Positions 45,601 to 58,028 of a stretch of DNA of 64,000 nt are shown one piece after another. A model generated the notes under the pieces. It searched no databases. It worked only from the letters and a program-made list of their open reading frames with translations, and was not told the origin of the DNA. The DNA lies in assembly GCA_023105745.1 (NCBI GenBank), contig JALGQZ010000015.1, forward strand, positions 317,501-381,500. Reading direction: 5' to 3'. How positions within the stretch are numbered: position 1 is the first letter of the stretch; every line of letters begins with the position of its first letter. The position numbers and the translations under genes are program-made. This stretch comes from Austropuccinia psidii. Taxonomy: Eukaryota > Basidiomycota > Pucciniomycetes > Pucciniales > Sphaerophragmiaceae.

Positions 45601-46695
45601 GTAAGCTTTGAACCTCAATGCTCCATTTAAAAAAAAGAAAAAGCAAATCAGATTAGCTTACACTTGATAATCCCGCTTTAGCATTGTGAAAACGTTTATT
45701 TAAAAGATTTGTACCCTAAAGAGATGGATTATTCAAAGACTATGATATCTCCAATGCATTCAACTCCTACGCACGAGTTGGCCACAGGTCATGGTGTAAG
45801 AACTTTTCATCATAATCGTCAATCTTTTGGAGCCGGAAGCTCCCTCCCCAAAAGTTCATTGAGACCTTTCATCAACAACCATGGGTTAGGCTTGAGTCAG
45901 TTTTCTCTTTTTAGTATCTTGATTGGTGTTGGGTTGGATCTCACTTGTTAATCTTTTTCATATGGTGGGGTTTTCAGCCTCAGCATCCGTGTTTCAACCT
46001 CTAAGTGTAGAAAACAATTACCAAAATTCACCCCAACCACTACCGCTTGTTTTGCAAACATTTCGACCCTTTCTTCCGGAACTGACCGAAGTGTTTTGGG
46101 TTAAGTGCGTGTTGCCTTTTCCGTTTTCCATTTGTCACATGTTTTTTTAAAAAACCCTAGTCTCTAAAAGTTCAAATTGGTACGTATCTCGATGTGAAAC
46201 AGCATTGTGCCGCATTTTTTGCGTGTGGAGTTTAAGCAAGAAGAAATAGTATGGCGTGTCGGTGCAAAAGCCGATTGGTAAGTCATCTAGCCTAAAGCTC
46301 AATGCGGGGTTGGAATTGGAAAACACTGATAATGCCGATTCGGGTTAAAAAGCTTTTATATGATTGAGAGTGGAATTCTAAAAGCCTCATACACTTGGCC
46401 AAAGCTGCCTACGATGGATGAAGATTCAGCCCCAGGTCATCCATCTCGAGAAGGCAGAAGTCAAGTAGAAGAAAGCATGTTACCTGGTACTTTGGCGGGA
46501 GACCATACATTCTTGGCTCAACTAAGACGAAATACGAAAGTTGTTGCTGAAACTAATGTGGTGCTATGGAAGATGACTAGCGATAGGTGGGAAGCATTAG
46601 ACTGGAATTCGCGAGAACTGATTGGGAGAGGGCTGCTAAAGATGGCTGCAGAAGAGGAAGAAGTACTAATTGGAAATCTGTTTACCAGATTTTAA
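42616..46695 (+). CDS. SulP/SLC26-type transporter with STAS and cNMP-binding-like domains (Vsb1-like)
   Basis: The host gene. Exons: 42616-43366, 43458-43649, 43722-43785, 43861-43951, 44035-44329, 44404-44524, 44592-44822, 44902-44924 (23-nt microexon), 45052-45208, 45288-45600, 45682-45895, 45978-46104, 46203-46277, 46353-46695. All introns are GT..AG, all phases fit, and the total is 2997 nt (998 aa plus stop). The exon 11/12 junction is the least certain (donor 45896 or 45914). Layout: about 170 residues of Ser/Asn/Asp-rich N-terminus, a multi-span SulP membrane domain ([55 protein letters not shown]), a STAS domain around residues 640-750 ([19 protein letters not shown]), and a C-terminal cyclic-nucleotide-binding-like fold around 860-990 ([31 protein letters not shown]). 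This order is that of yeast YGR125W/Vsb1, a vacuolar protein linked to basic amino acid storage. Substrate here is not established. The start is the only ATG before the N-terminal domain. Confidence 0.9.
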
Positions 46696-47680
46696 GCTGA
46701 AAAGATCGTCTAATAATTGCTCAACCTTTGGCTCCAACACATTTGTTTTATTAATTCATAGTCTAGACACATCTCTTATTTTTGGGAACCTGCGACTTTA
46801 TAGATTGTTGGCTATGTGAAGTTTATTTGTATATTGGATATGTTATACATAGCACCTTCAATCAGCACAAAATAAAAATTCAAGTAATAATGATTTGAAA
46901 GGAGTAGTAGATTTTTTTAATCATGACCAACATTTATTTTGGGAGTCGTGGGATTGATACTATCGATCGAGCGCAAGTCCCTGTGGACATCACTCGGGTG
47001 ATCCCGGCCCCCTTAACCTGAAACATGCCAACTTCTTTCCTTTCAAAGGACAGGGGCTGCTGTGTACTGCGATGTGTCTCGGTAGGAGGGGAAAAAGGGC
47101 AAGAACCTCACCATTTCCGTTCAACCGCCGCCCCCGAAAAGATGTTCTTTTCTTACAAAGAAATGAACATTGAAATTTTTTCTCAAAGAAAAACTAGTGC
47201 TTCGCCCTCGCTTTGAGGCGTAGCGCAGCCTTGGAGTGATTTTGAACCCAATTAAAATTCTTAAACTTGAGTTTATTGATCTAACTTCACATCTAATTTT
47301 TAGCCTTGGCAAATTAGGTATGCTCAGGAAATACTAAGGGTGGATGGGCAGTATGTCTGCAGTATTCAGTCATACTCCAATACAGACTAACTGCAGTAAG
47401 TAGCAGACTCATATACTGCTGGGTACTCCAGATACCATAGATAGAGCACAAAAGTTGGCCATAAGAATATAGATTTCACGAGGGTCACACAAGCAGACCC
47501 TTTTGTAAATTGGTAATGATCTCATACCAAAATCAATATTAAAACACAAGTTACAATCACATAACATTGCCTCATTAATAGATGAACAGCTAATGCAACA
47601 TTTAATTCAGATAACATAAGTAAAGACAAAGAAGCCTGTATTTGTCATAAGGACAACAGATGTCCATTTGAGTGACTAGC
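46696..47680 (+). other. 3' flank of transporter gene, no gene seen
   Basis: A likely 3'UTR with an AATAAA at 46871-46876. A GC-richer patch at 46960-47225 has small ORFs but no recognisable domain or tRNA. 47330-47680 looks like diverged repeat sequence. Confidence 0.4.
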
Positions 47681-48234
47681 CATCACAGTGACTCTTGAGA
47701 AGTAAGATTGGCCTAGCACTCAGTAATCAGGGAACTCACTTGGAAGACTTCAAAAGAATTAAAGAAAATAATGGAAATTGATATATTTCTTTAATAAGGA
47801 TAATGCAAGTACAAATCAGATAGAGAATAAGAAAACCCAATGGTAAAGAGCCAACCAAGTGAATTCTTAATCACTGTTTAAACCTGTCAGAAAGAACAAA
47901 GGAATTAGTAAAGGATAGGACCACCAGCATTCACTGAACAGGCAAAGAAGGGGTTCAAATGACTGAATTAATAATATCAGTAGTTACTACCAAGATGAAA
48001 GAAAAGAAATATATGAGTAAATATTAGTAGATTAACTAACTAGGGGAAAGGGGAAAAAAGATCCTCAGGGTTGAAAGGGAGGCTGGTATATGTGAAAAAT
48101 CAAAAGATGGATGATTCCATACTTGAGCCTGAGCCATATTAACATCTTGTGGGAAAAAACCTTTCCAAATTTAGAAATGGCTGGGGTTGAGGAGTATATT
48201 CAAAGTATGTGGATGAAATACAGAATTCCATGGA
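47681..48234 (-). repeat. Partial LTR of family C, minus strand
   Basis: The reverse complement matches the last ~560 bp of the solo LTR at 27466-29052. It shares words such as TTGGTTGGCTCTTT and the CTGTGA terminus. It is cut at 48234 by an A1-type LTR. Confidence 0.65.
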
Positions 48235-49253
48235 TTTAAGGTTTGACTATGAGACAATAAGTAAAAAGTACTAATATTTTACTTATTGTACTCTGAATTT
48301 CCCAATAGAAATTAATAAGAAAATTAAAAATAATGAAATAATATAATATAATAAATATATTGATATTTAATAAATTAAGATATTTATGAAAATTTATTAT
48401 TGTAACCAAATAATAATATATATATAAGAAATTGTTATTCAACAATAAGAACCAATTTATGAAAATAATATTACTAATATTAAGACTATATATTAATATA
48501 AATACTATGTATATTAATAAAAGAATTATTAATGAGTAATAATAGGGAAAAATATTATAATAAGAGAGAATAACCTACTTTTAACACTTAATATAATAAT
48601 TTTGATTGATTTTAAGCCTAAGAATGTAATTACAACTTATTTAAAATGAAGTTACAATAATAAATAGAGAGACATACAATCTTTACAATTTTTATGTGGA
48701 TTTAGAGGATTTAAGAGAATTAACACATAACAATGAAGTATTGATATAATCACATAAAAGATAGTGATTACTAAAAGATATGACTTTGATGTTTTATAAT
48801 ATAATAGCTATATATATAAAGAATAAAGAGTACTACCTTTTATTTAATGTTTTATTGAATTTGATGCATCTGAGGGAAAACAGAGGAAGAAGGGGTTTTT
48901 ATATAGTAAAGATCCTTAATTCTAGTAGACATGTACTGATTTTATCCACTGGAATTGATCAATATTATATGTTTTAGTGATGATTACATCATTATTAAAC
49001 CTTTTTATCTCATTGGTATGCCATATGTTAGACCTATCATTGTAGCTCTAATTTGCTTAGATAATAAGCTTGTAATATTACTCAATTTTGTGAATTAAGG
49101 TAGTTTCAACTATAAAATATCAAAATACACCAGTTTCATCTCTTATTCAACTGTTAAGCTTATAATCACATTACAGTTAAAGATCAAAAATAATCATTTT
49201 TAAGCCTTAACTTCAATCTTTAATAACTTTTGAGTTTTTCACACAACTTACCA
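48235..49253 (-). repeat. Partial A1-type LTR, minus strand
   Basis: The reverse complement matches the 3' half of the A1 LTR: the ACTTATTGT hairpin near the end, TCCACTGGAATTGATC, and the CTGAATT..GTGTG..AAAAGTTATT segment. It is truncated at 49253 by the end of the TIR element. Confidence 0.7.
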
Positions 49254-49470
49254 TAAATAAAAGAGCTATTCCTGCCGGTGGGGGTAGCAGGTCCAAACTA
49301 GGTCCAACCCAGCTTCCAACTTGCTATTATTATTTGGTCATTCTCCAAGCCAGATGATCAATATTGAGAAATACCTCACAAAATAAATTTAATTGTTCAA
49401 CTTCTGAAAATCCCCAATAATCATTTCTTCCACAAAATTCTTTGCAACCAAGATCAAAAACGTTAAAATG
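49254..49470 (+). repeat. End fragment of the TIR element
   Basis: AGAGCTATTCCTGCCGGTGG then GGGTAGCAGGTCC and TAGGTCCAACCCAGCTTCC. It matches the right end of the 6.2-kb element (24420-24552, reverse complement) for about 160 bp. No partner end is seen nearby. Confidence 0.6.
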
Positions 49471-49479
49471 AATATAATT

Positions 49480-52400
49480 ACATCAATAAACTATGATGTA
49501 GCTTAAATTAAGTTTTTAGTATTTTCTGTATAAAAGTTGGAAATTCCCAAAACCTTGGTTTAATTCACACCACATTTGGTGTTAAAAATAAGTTTTGTGT
49601 TAAAATAGAGGTGTGGTGTGCAGTTTAGAAGTTATGAGCAATTGAAGTAATTTCAATTGAAATGTCAAAATGTGCATGTGTATTACATAAGTACACTTTG
49701 ATTTACATATGAGGTATCAATTATGACAGTTGTGTACTTTAAAAACTCAATTTAATTAAATATGAGAATTACAAGAATGATACATGATGAGGAATTAAGA
49801 GAAAAATAAATTTGAAAGATTGCTTCTGGGGGAGTTTGAACCTTTGAGATATGACCACATACCCAAAAAGGTCACAAGAAATATTTTATATAATTATACA
49901 TTAAAAATAAGTACCTTAAAAGCTATAAAAATACCATAAATTGGTACAAAATTTGGTTTAACTTAAAAACCAATGGATAAACATGTGAAATGAATTACAC
50001 CATTGGATTCCCCATGGTAAAATACACATATACCATTTTTATGGCATATCTGTAAAGTAAATATTTAATAAGTTATAAGTAATAATACCTTATAAAAACC
50101 ACAAATCCTTATTTATTTCAAAAACTAATGAAACAACATGTAAAATAAATGGTACCATTGGATTCTCCATAAAACTCCACACATAAAACAATTAATAAGC
50201 TAAGCTTCAAAACCAATACTTAAGGAATTAGCCTGAATATATGCACTTTTTTGGTCAATGCATATATTCAAGGATTTTAGCTAATATCTCTTGAATTATA
50301 CATGATAGAGTGATGAACCAAAAATGGAGTCATCACGTAATTACTGTAGGAACAAAGATATGAAGTTTATTTAACAAGTTATAAACAAGGTTAAAATCTG
50401 TAAGGAATTATTGATTAAAATCAACAGAGCTGTTGACCACTTTGTTGTGAAAGTGGTCCAAACTTAAAAATAAGTAGACAGTTGGATTCTACTAGTTCAT
50501 TCGTGAAGAATGATGTATTTGTATCATAATATTCAAGGTATAACCCCTTGAAATCATAGTTTGAAGTTTAAAATATTAAATTTCAACAGAAAAGATGAGT
50601 TACAAGAAAAATCATCAAAAATAGAGTTTTGATGATGTAATGAAATTCTCTTGGCAGTATAATACGGTTATTCCAAGCTATCAGAATTCACTCTCTGAAT
50701 TTCTGTAGCGTGCAAATCTTAAAATTTATTAAGGATCAAAGTTTGAGCTTAATTTGATCATTTATGATCACACACTGTAACCTTAAATTAAGTTTAACAG
50801 TCATATGAGTGTTAAAATTGGTGAATACTATTAGTTTATGAGTAAAACTAATAAAATTCACAAAATTTGGGGTTCTGCCAAGCCTTTGACGTCATCAGAC
50901 TTAGAGTTATAGTGATAACTCTAAATAATGGCATAATAGTGATGTAATGAGGTTTGATCATGATGTAATCATCACCAAACCTTAAAATATTGATCAATTT
51001 CAGTGGATATGATCAGTACACGTCTACTAGAAGCCTGTTGGACTCTAGGAGGGAGGTAATCACTATAAATAGAGCTCTTTCTGCTCTGTTTTCCCCTCAG
51101 ACGCATCAAAAACATTAAATAAATACAACCAAAAAGGTAATATCTTTATTCTTTATATATAAAACTTTTATATTATTGAAGACCAAAGTACATCTTTATT
51201 ATAATCATCAATCTTGACGTGATTAAATTATTTGTTTAACTGTTTTTGTTAAAAATCTCTCTAAAACTCATTTCCACATAAAAAATCAAGAATATTTGTA
51301 ATTTCTCTATTTTTTATTGTAAATACAATTTGTATAAGTTGTATTTATATTATTTGGCGTAAAATATCTCAAAATTATTATATTAAGTGTTAAAAGTAGG
51401 TTATTTTCTCTTATATTAATAATTTTCTCTATATTATTCTTTTAATAATTCTTTAATTAATATAAATAGTATTTATATTAATTTATAACTTTAATATTAG
51501 TAATATTATTTTTATTAATTGGTTTTTATTAATAAAAAACAATTTTTTATGCCTTTATTATTTGTTTGTAACAATAATAAAGTGCTTTTGAATATATTAA
51601 TTATTTTATATTAATATATTTATTTTATTATATTATATTTTATAATATAAATTATATTATCATATTTTATTAATAATATAATTATTTTTACGCCATAATT
51701 ATAATAATTCTTTATTATTATAATTATTTTTATCTTATTTATTTCATTTATAAGGACATTCATAGTACAATAAGTAAAATATTAGTAATTTTTACTTATT
51801 GTTTCATAGTCAAACCTTACAGGGAGAAAGGAATCTTGGCTCCAAGAGTGCCACAATCCCCCAAATCCCTTTCTGAAAGGCATGGGATGTCAAAATTAAC
51901 ACAAAACTTCATCACTTTTGGCCTAGAATTGATTCACAGGATATGTGACCCAATTGATGATGAGGTTTTGATACCAACCAGGGTAGGTTTAACTGTTCCA
52001 AAGAGGGTAAAACTACCCTCAAGTTAAAACTCTTATTAAAAACAATTTTAACTGATTTTGACATTTTTTAGACACATTCTGACATATTTTGAAGGGTTTC
52101 AGCCAGGTATTACTATAGCAATGGCTGATCTACGGGGCTAAAATGGCTAAAACCAGCCCTTTTTGGGGATAAACCATAGTTCAATGATGCCATAAGTAGT
52201 GTTTCTGTTGTCAGAGTGTTTTTCATGACTTACAAGAGTAAATTTTACTTTTGAAGTAAGAAAATTGGTGGCTATAAAAGAATTTCTTCTTTGCCCCATT
52301 TTTCTCTTTATGTTAGAATCTTTTCCTGGTATAATTAGCTTAAACACTGTTAAGCCAATCAATAAAACAATCAAAAAACCTTATTTATATCACTTTAAAA

Positions 52401-52893
52401 CCTTTTAACCCTGTGAAAAATCATTGTAATAACTTCTTGTAAGTCTTATAATCTTTTTCACCTTGAACTACCCCATAAGTGAATTAAAACATTTTTCATC
52501 ACTGTTAGCTTTGTCACTTTATTTCCAAAATCACTCTGGTCACTTTTGGCTGTTTTTTCTCTTTAATAATAGTTTTAAAGATTTTTTCTTACACCAATCT
52601 CCTGCATTTTGGTCCTCACTTAATCCCAATTGAAATTGCTTTTGAAGAAATTTCTTCTGTAGCCTTAATCATCTCTTGTAGAGTAATTTTGGATGAATTT
52701 TTGTTGTTAGTAAAACAATAAAGCTTTAGAATATAGTTTTTTTATACTTATCAAGTTAAAAACAATAGATTTGGCATGGTTTATCTTCAAAATATTAAAT
52801 CTTACTATCTTTAATGATATTGTACCTTATACAAATTTTGAGGAAAGGAAAAGTACATGATTTCTTATCAAAGCTTCATATACAAACCTTACA
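49480..52893 (+). repeat. A2-type LTR, plus strand, split by a solo LTR
   Basis: The reverse complement of 56171-57610 matches 49480-49834 and then 51827-52893, ending ACCTTACA. The first ~400 bp are missing. The middle is interrupted by the solo A1-type LTR. With 56171-58005 it forms a long inverted repeat. Confidence 0.7.
49835..51821 (+). repeat. Solo A1-type LTR
   Basis: A 1987-bp LTR from TTTGAACC (A1: TGTGAGCC) to CTTACA, similar to 865-2861 along its length and flanked by GGGAG at 49830-49834 and 51822-51826. No internal sequence remains. TATAAATA starts at 51064. It contains a palindromic TGACGTCA at 50887-50894, where A1 has TGATGTCA. Confidence 0.9.
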
Positions 52894-53660
52894 AACTTTC
52901 ATCATCTCTTCGTCTCAAATATTTCATGTGATAACCTGTGACAAAACACAGTTGTAAAGCTGTTTGTTCTAAAATGTTGTATCTTCTCAATTGTAGCATG
53001 TAGCCTTTCTTTCCAGCTTTAGATAATTAAGAATTTTATTTTCTTATCTCACCTGTTTCATGAATTAATATAGCCACCTCTAGCTCAAACGATTAACAGA
53101 GTCAGCCCCATGTAGTACAACTTTGAAACATTCTAGACAAGAGCTTGCACTAGAACCAAATGCCAATTTAGATGCCATTAAATTTCAAAATAAGTTGAAT
53201 ATTCAAAAGAGAGTAGAAAAAGTCAAGAAATTATTCTTATCAGTGTTGTACAAAGAGACCATTGAATATCAGCCAAGCTATGGCATAACTAGTTCAATGC
53301 AATGTTTTCTGTGTTGATGGAATCAACACAGAGTGATAAAAGATAGGTTTATGGCATCTGACTCTTTGATCATGGATTTAGGACTTTTAATTTTATGGAA
53401 CGCCTGCTCTATATTTTGGTATTTTTCTAATTTACTAGCAGAATAATTATAATCACTCAATCAGCTGTTCTTCCTTTGGGGTATATCAGATAGCAGTTAG
53501 GTTCTGAATGCACTTTTTTCTGCACATGCACCAAACAAACCAAACAGTGCCTTCCATTCCACCTCAAAGTGTCTCTAGTGAACACCTTCTATATTCAAAT
53601 TAACATATTGAGAAAATTTCTCATTAATATAAATCCAAATATTTCACTAAAACTTTTTTA
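52894..53660 (+). other. Unrecognised region with short ORF
   Basis: An open frame at 53123-53317 encodes a helix-rich peptide (NIQKRVEKVKKLFLSVLYKE, then TIEYQPSYGI) that looks protein-like but is not recognised. The rest is non-coding and AT-rich. Confidence 0.3.
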
Positions 53661-53664
53661 ATTA

Positions 53665-55395
53665 TCAAGCTTCCAGAATTGGTGATAGAAATTTGTTACA
53701 TCTGTTGTGAGTGAAACGGAATCATTTACCAATATCCCCTCAAAGCTAAATGATTCTGCTTTAAACCAATTGCAACTCTCATCTTATCATTCGATCTCTC
53801 CTACCTTAAAAGCTAATTCTTGAATCCTTCCTCTTTCCAAAGCAAGAAATAGGGTAAAGTTTGATTGCCTTTATGAATATGGCTCACCCAATCTAATTCC
53901 AGCTGCTTCTTATGGTCATACCAAAGCTGTAAAAGCCATTATACACGGAATTTGTGGTTTTATAATTTCTAGTAGAGAAGCTATTAAGCTTAAAACATTT
54001 CAAATGTTTTTTTATAAAAATTGCGGAATTGAAATCTTCTTTAATTGAGTTATTTCAAATTACCATATTCTGGTGAGCTTAAACTAGAATTAAATGAATT
54101 GTTTTTAGTAAAATTCTTATTTTATTCAAAAAGGGTCTATAGATTGTCCTAATTACTTTTGAATTCATTTATTTTCAATGCTTATCATATTATTTTTTCC
54201 TAGTTCCTTTTGTCTCACTCGGTTGGACTACTATTAATTTGGCTTCTCAAAATTCTGATCTTACAATAGTATTCTATATTTTAAATCATGGCACTTCACC
54301 CTCTCTTTTTTTGGATTCCCATTTAATCAGCTTAACTTTTGGTAAAAAATACTCAAATTTGTTCTGAAATTTTTGGCCTTTCTAATTGTAACTAAAAATC
54401 TTTACAAAACACTGATTTATCATCTCAAACACTTCAAATTTAATTCTGAAATTTTCTCTCAATTACTCAGTGAACCATTGAGTGGCGGCGAGAACAGTGA
54501 TCAGAAGAATTTGATTGGAATTGATGTTTAACTGATAAAATTTTAATATGCTCATTGGTTGAACTACCTTCAATATTCAAAGCTGTCATTAAATAAATAC
54601 AATACCAACCCAGCCTTCTTCAACATTCCATGCCTATCAATATCCTATTTCTTTGTGCTCATTTTTCTGGTCACATGGGCTGCAAAAGAATATTATAGGA
54701 AGTTATTTTGGGAACTGTTGATTGAATTGAGGAAGTCATGTTAGTAAGTTTATCTTATTTGCATCATTGAGATTAATATTACTTCAAGAAGTTTATCTCT
54801 TAAGGTCAAACTCTTATAAAAAAATCACAGCTTTAGGCCAAGCATGACAATTTAAAAAAATTGACTTTTTTTCTATCTAATACAATATTTATATTATATT
54901 ACATTAAACGGGATCCCCTCTTCAATAATTTATTCTTTTGATATGAACTGCCTCTTGATGATCTCTTCAATATGATATTTTTCTTTATCATTTGAGAGAT
55001 TTTGATCTTTTGCCCGCTCAACAAATGGAATTTGAACCTTAAGGTTCACAAACGTTTTTCAAGGCCTTAACATAAATAAGTACCAAGAATTCTTTCTTTA
55101 GGTATTCAACATCTCATTCCAGCTTTTCTAGTCCATTTAAAGCCTCTCAATATTCTTCAGGATTTTCTATCTCCTCAGCAGCTAATAATATGAAAGGATT
55201 ATAAAGTATTTTGAATATCATGCCATTATCTAATAAAACCTTTTATAAGCTTAATTCCAATGGTTCAGCACAAGTAACTTCCTTTTTATCCTTGGTGCTT
55301 TACATATTAAAATCATTTGAAATTCATGAAACATTAATTTCTCAATCATTTTCTCAAATCTTTCAGTGGATTTCAAGTCAATCACTTAGTTGAAC
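53665..55395 (+). pseudogene. Decayed ankyrin-repeat-like gene
   Basis: Scattered open segments read like a protein. LPELVIEICYICCE near 53680 resembles an F-box-type helix. LIPAASYGHTKAVKAIIHG (about 53895-53955) and INLASQNSDLTIVFYILNHG (about 54230-54290) fit the ankyrin pattern. A hydrophobic segment with ISYFFVLIFLVTWAAKEYY (about 54640-54710) and further fragments to 55390 follow. Stops and frame changes separate them. Some gaps could be introns (for example CTAG at about 54203), but no complete gene model closes. Probably a dying host gene trapped between inverted LTRs. Confidence 0.35.
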
Positions 55396-55879
55396 CATAT
55401 CTGGACTTAAATAACTTTTTCAATAAACTCACTTAAAACCAGGCTCAATGAAGCTATATTATAGGATTGGCTTCAAGTAAATCTGTCTCCAAACTTTATA
55501 TGCCAAGATTTACAAACTTTAGATCAGTTACTAAGGTGGATTCACTTTTTATAAGAACAACCTTTGTTTAGTCAACTAATTAAAGATTTATCAACCTTTA
55601 AGTAATTAGATCTGGCTCAATTATTCAAGGCTTCACAATCTTTTTCCATTTGAAGTATTATAAAGTAAGATTTCAGCAGAATTCCATCAGTATGTACTTC
55701 AGACTGAACAAGATTGAGATAAGGGCAAATTTGCCATGTGACCGAACTTGAAGAATGTCAAACAGCTGCAAGAAAAGTGACTTGAACCTATTAAAATTTA
55801 GGTATGGAAGTGCAAAAGGCGGAGCTGGAATCTGAAAGAGTTGGTTTTGGTATCTCAACCTTAATCCATGAATACCAAG

Positions 55880-55935
55880 CACTGAGGGACTCAAACCCTC
55901 ATCTTCAACATTCATGAGCAATGCTCTCACCCTGG
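55880..55935 (-). repeat. tRNA-like sequence, possible SINE head
   Basis: On the minus strand GGTGAGAGCATTGC resembles a tRNA A-box/D-arm. A TTGAAGA loop resembles a tRNA-Phe (GAA) anticodon loop, and GGTTTGAGTCC (RC of 55887-55897) resembles a B-box/T-arm. The acceptor stem does not pair, so it is not a tRNA gene. It may be a tRNA-derived SINE or tRNA relic. Confidence 0.35.
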
Positions 55936-56170
55936 AAAACATGGTGATGTATGCAGTCCTATGTCACCTTGACAAATACATTGTATGAACCACTTTCCAG
56001 TTTACAAACTGATTGAGAAATTCAATGGCGTATTTGGTGAACACTATTTATTCTGCAACATGCTCTCATTGTTTTTACAGATAAAAGCTGTATTTGTTAA
56101 TTGTAGAGTACTATAAGTTAAGATAGGAGTTTATATCCCTTGTTCTTAAATTAAGTAGCTATATAACAAT

Positions 56171-58005
56171 TGTAAGGTGTGGATATGAAACTTTGATTAA
56201 AAATCAAGTACTTTTCCTGTCCTCAAAATTTGTATAAGGTAAAATTCAGTTAAAAATAGTATGAAATATTATTTTTAAGAGAAAACACGCCAATTTTATT
56301 GTTTATAACTTTATTAGTATAAAACAATAATATAAAAATTTATTGTTTTACCAACAATAAAGATTTATCCAAAAAATACTCTACAAGAGATATTTTAAGG
56401 CTACAAAAGAAATTTCTTCAAGAGCAATTTCAATTGGAATTAATTGAGCAAAGAACTGCAAGCAATTAATTAAAGAACAAAGTCTTTAAAAAGAATATTA
56501 AAGAGAAAACACGCCCAAAAGTGACCAGAGTGAATTTGGAAACAAAGTGACAAAGTTAACAGTGATGAAAGATGCTTTAATTCACTTTTGGGGTGGTTCA
56601 GGGGTAAAAATGATTATAAGAGTTACAAACAATGATTATAATGATTTTTTCACGTGGTTAAAAGGTTTAAAATGATTTAAAAGAGGTGGTTGGAATCTTT
56701 TATTGATTGGTTTAACAGTTTTAAACTAATTAATAAAAGGAAAAGATTCTAACATGAAGAGAAAAGTGGGGTAAAGAAGACATTCTTTTATAGCCATCAA
56801 TTCTCTTACTCCAAAAGTAAAGTTTACTCTTGTCAGTCGTGAAAAACAGTCTGACAACAGAAAAGCCAATTATGGCATCATTGAACCCTGGTTTAGACCA
56901 AAAAGGGCTGGTTTAAGCCATTTTTAGCCATTTTTAGCCATTTTAGACCCTTAAATCAGCCATTACTATAGCAATACCAGGCCTAGAGCCTTCAAAACAC
57001 GTCAGAATGTGTGTCAGAGGCGTAGAAACCAGTTAAAACTGTTTTTATTATGATTGTTTTATCTTAAGGGTAGTTTTACCTTCTTGGCAACAGCTAAAAC
57101 TACCCCAGTTGGTATCAAAACCTCATCATCAATTGAGTCCACAGACCCTGTAACTCAATTCCAGGCCAAAAGTGATGAACTTTTGCGTGAATTTTGACAT
57201 CCCACGCCTGTCAGCAAGGAATTTGGGGGTCTAGCTCCCCCTTAGAGCTGGAGTTCCTTTTCCCCCCCAAATTTAATCTTTCCAATTTATTTTTCCTTTA
57301 ATTCCTCATCATGTATTATACTTATAATTTATACATGTAGTTCAATTCAATTGTACAGTACAATACAGTAATAATTGACACCTCATATGTAAATCAAAGT
57401 TCACTTATGTAATACACGCGCACATTTTGACATTTCAATTGAATTCAATTGAAAATACTTCAATTCCTCATAACTTCTAAACTAAACACAACACCTCAAT
57501 TTTAACACAAAAATTGATGGTTAACACCACATGTGGTGTGAAGTAAATTAAGGTTTTGAGGATTTTCAACTTTTGTATTGAAAATACTAAAAACTTAATT
57601 TAAGCTTATTTAGAGTTGAGTTACAAAAATTTCACTCAGAGGTGACCCCACCTGATTTTTTATGAGGAATCCAATGGTGAAATAAAATTTATATGTTTAT
57701 TTATTGGATAAAAAGTTATAATAAATTTTATTTAACTTTTTTCCAAATTTATTTATTTTTTCACAATTTTGTTAAAATTTCATTTTTACTTAAATTTTTC
57801 AAGTATAAATGTAATTTTATATTTACAAAATTTAAAGTAATTTTATTTTTAAATTATAATTAATTTTTTATTTTTAATATAATTTTATATTTATATTTTT
57901 TATTTTTATTTTAATAATATAAATAAATTTATTTTATTTATATTAATATGTTATTTTTTATATTTGTGGTCTTTTGGGTATATGAAATTACCTCTAAGGC
58001 TCACA
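56171..58005 (-). repeat. 3' LTR of A2
   Basis: Read on the minus strand it starts TGTGAGCC at 58005 and ends CCTTACA at 56171, 1835 bp. A truncated copy of the same family lies in opposite orientation at 49480-52893. Confidence 0.8.
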
Positions 58006-58017
58006 TTCCCTCCCCCT
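58006..58017 (-). other. A2 polypurine tract
   Basis: The reverse complement is AGGGGGAGGGAA, directly next to the 3' LTR start. Confidence 0.7.
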
Positions 58018-58028
58018 AAAAAAGAATA

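Noticed and set aside
46960..47225. GC-rich patch considered as tRNA, rRNA or gene start
   Set aside because: No tRNA arms, no recognisable rRNA sequence and no domain in its short ORFs.
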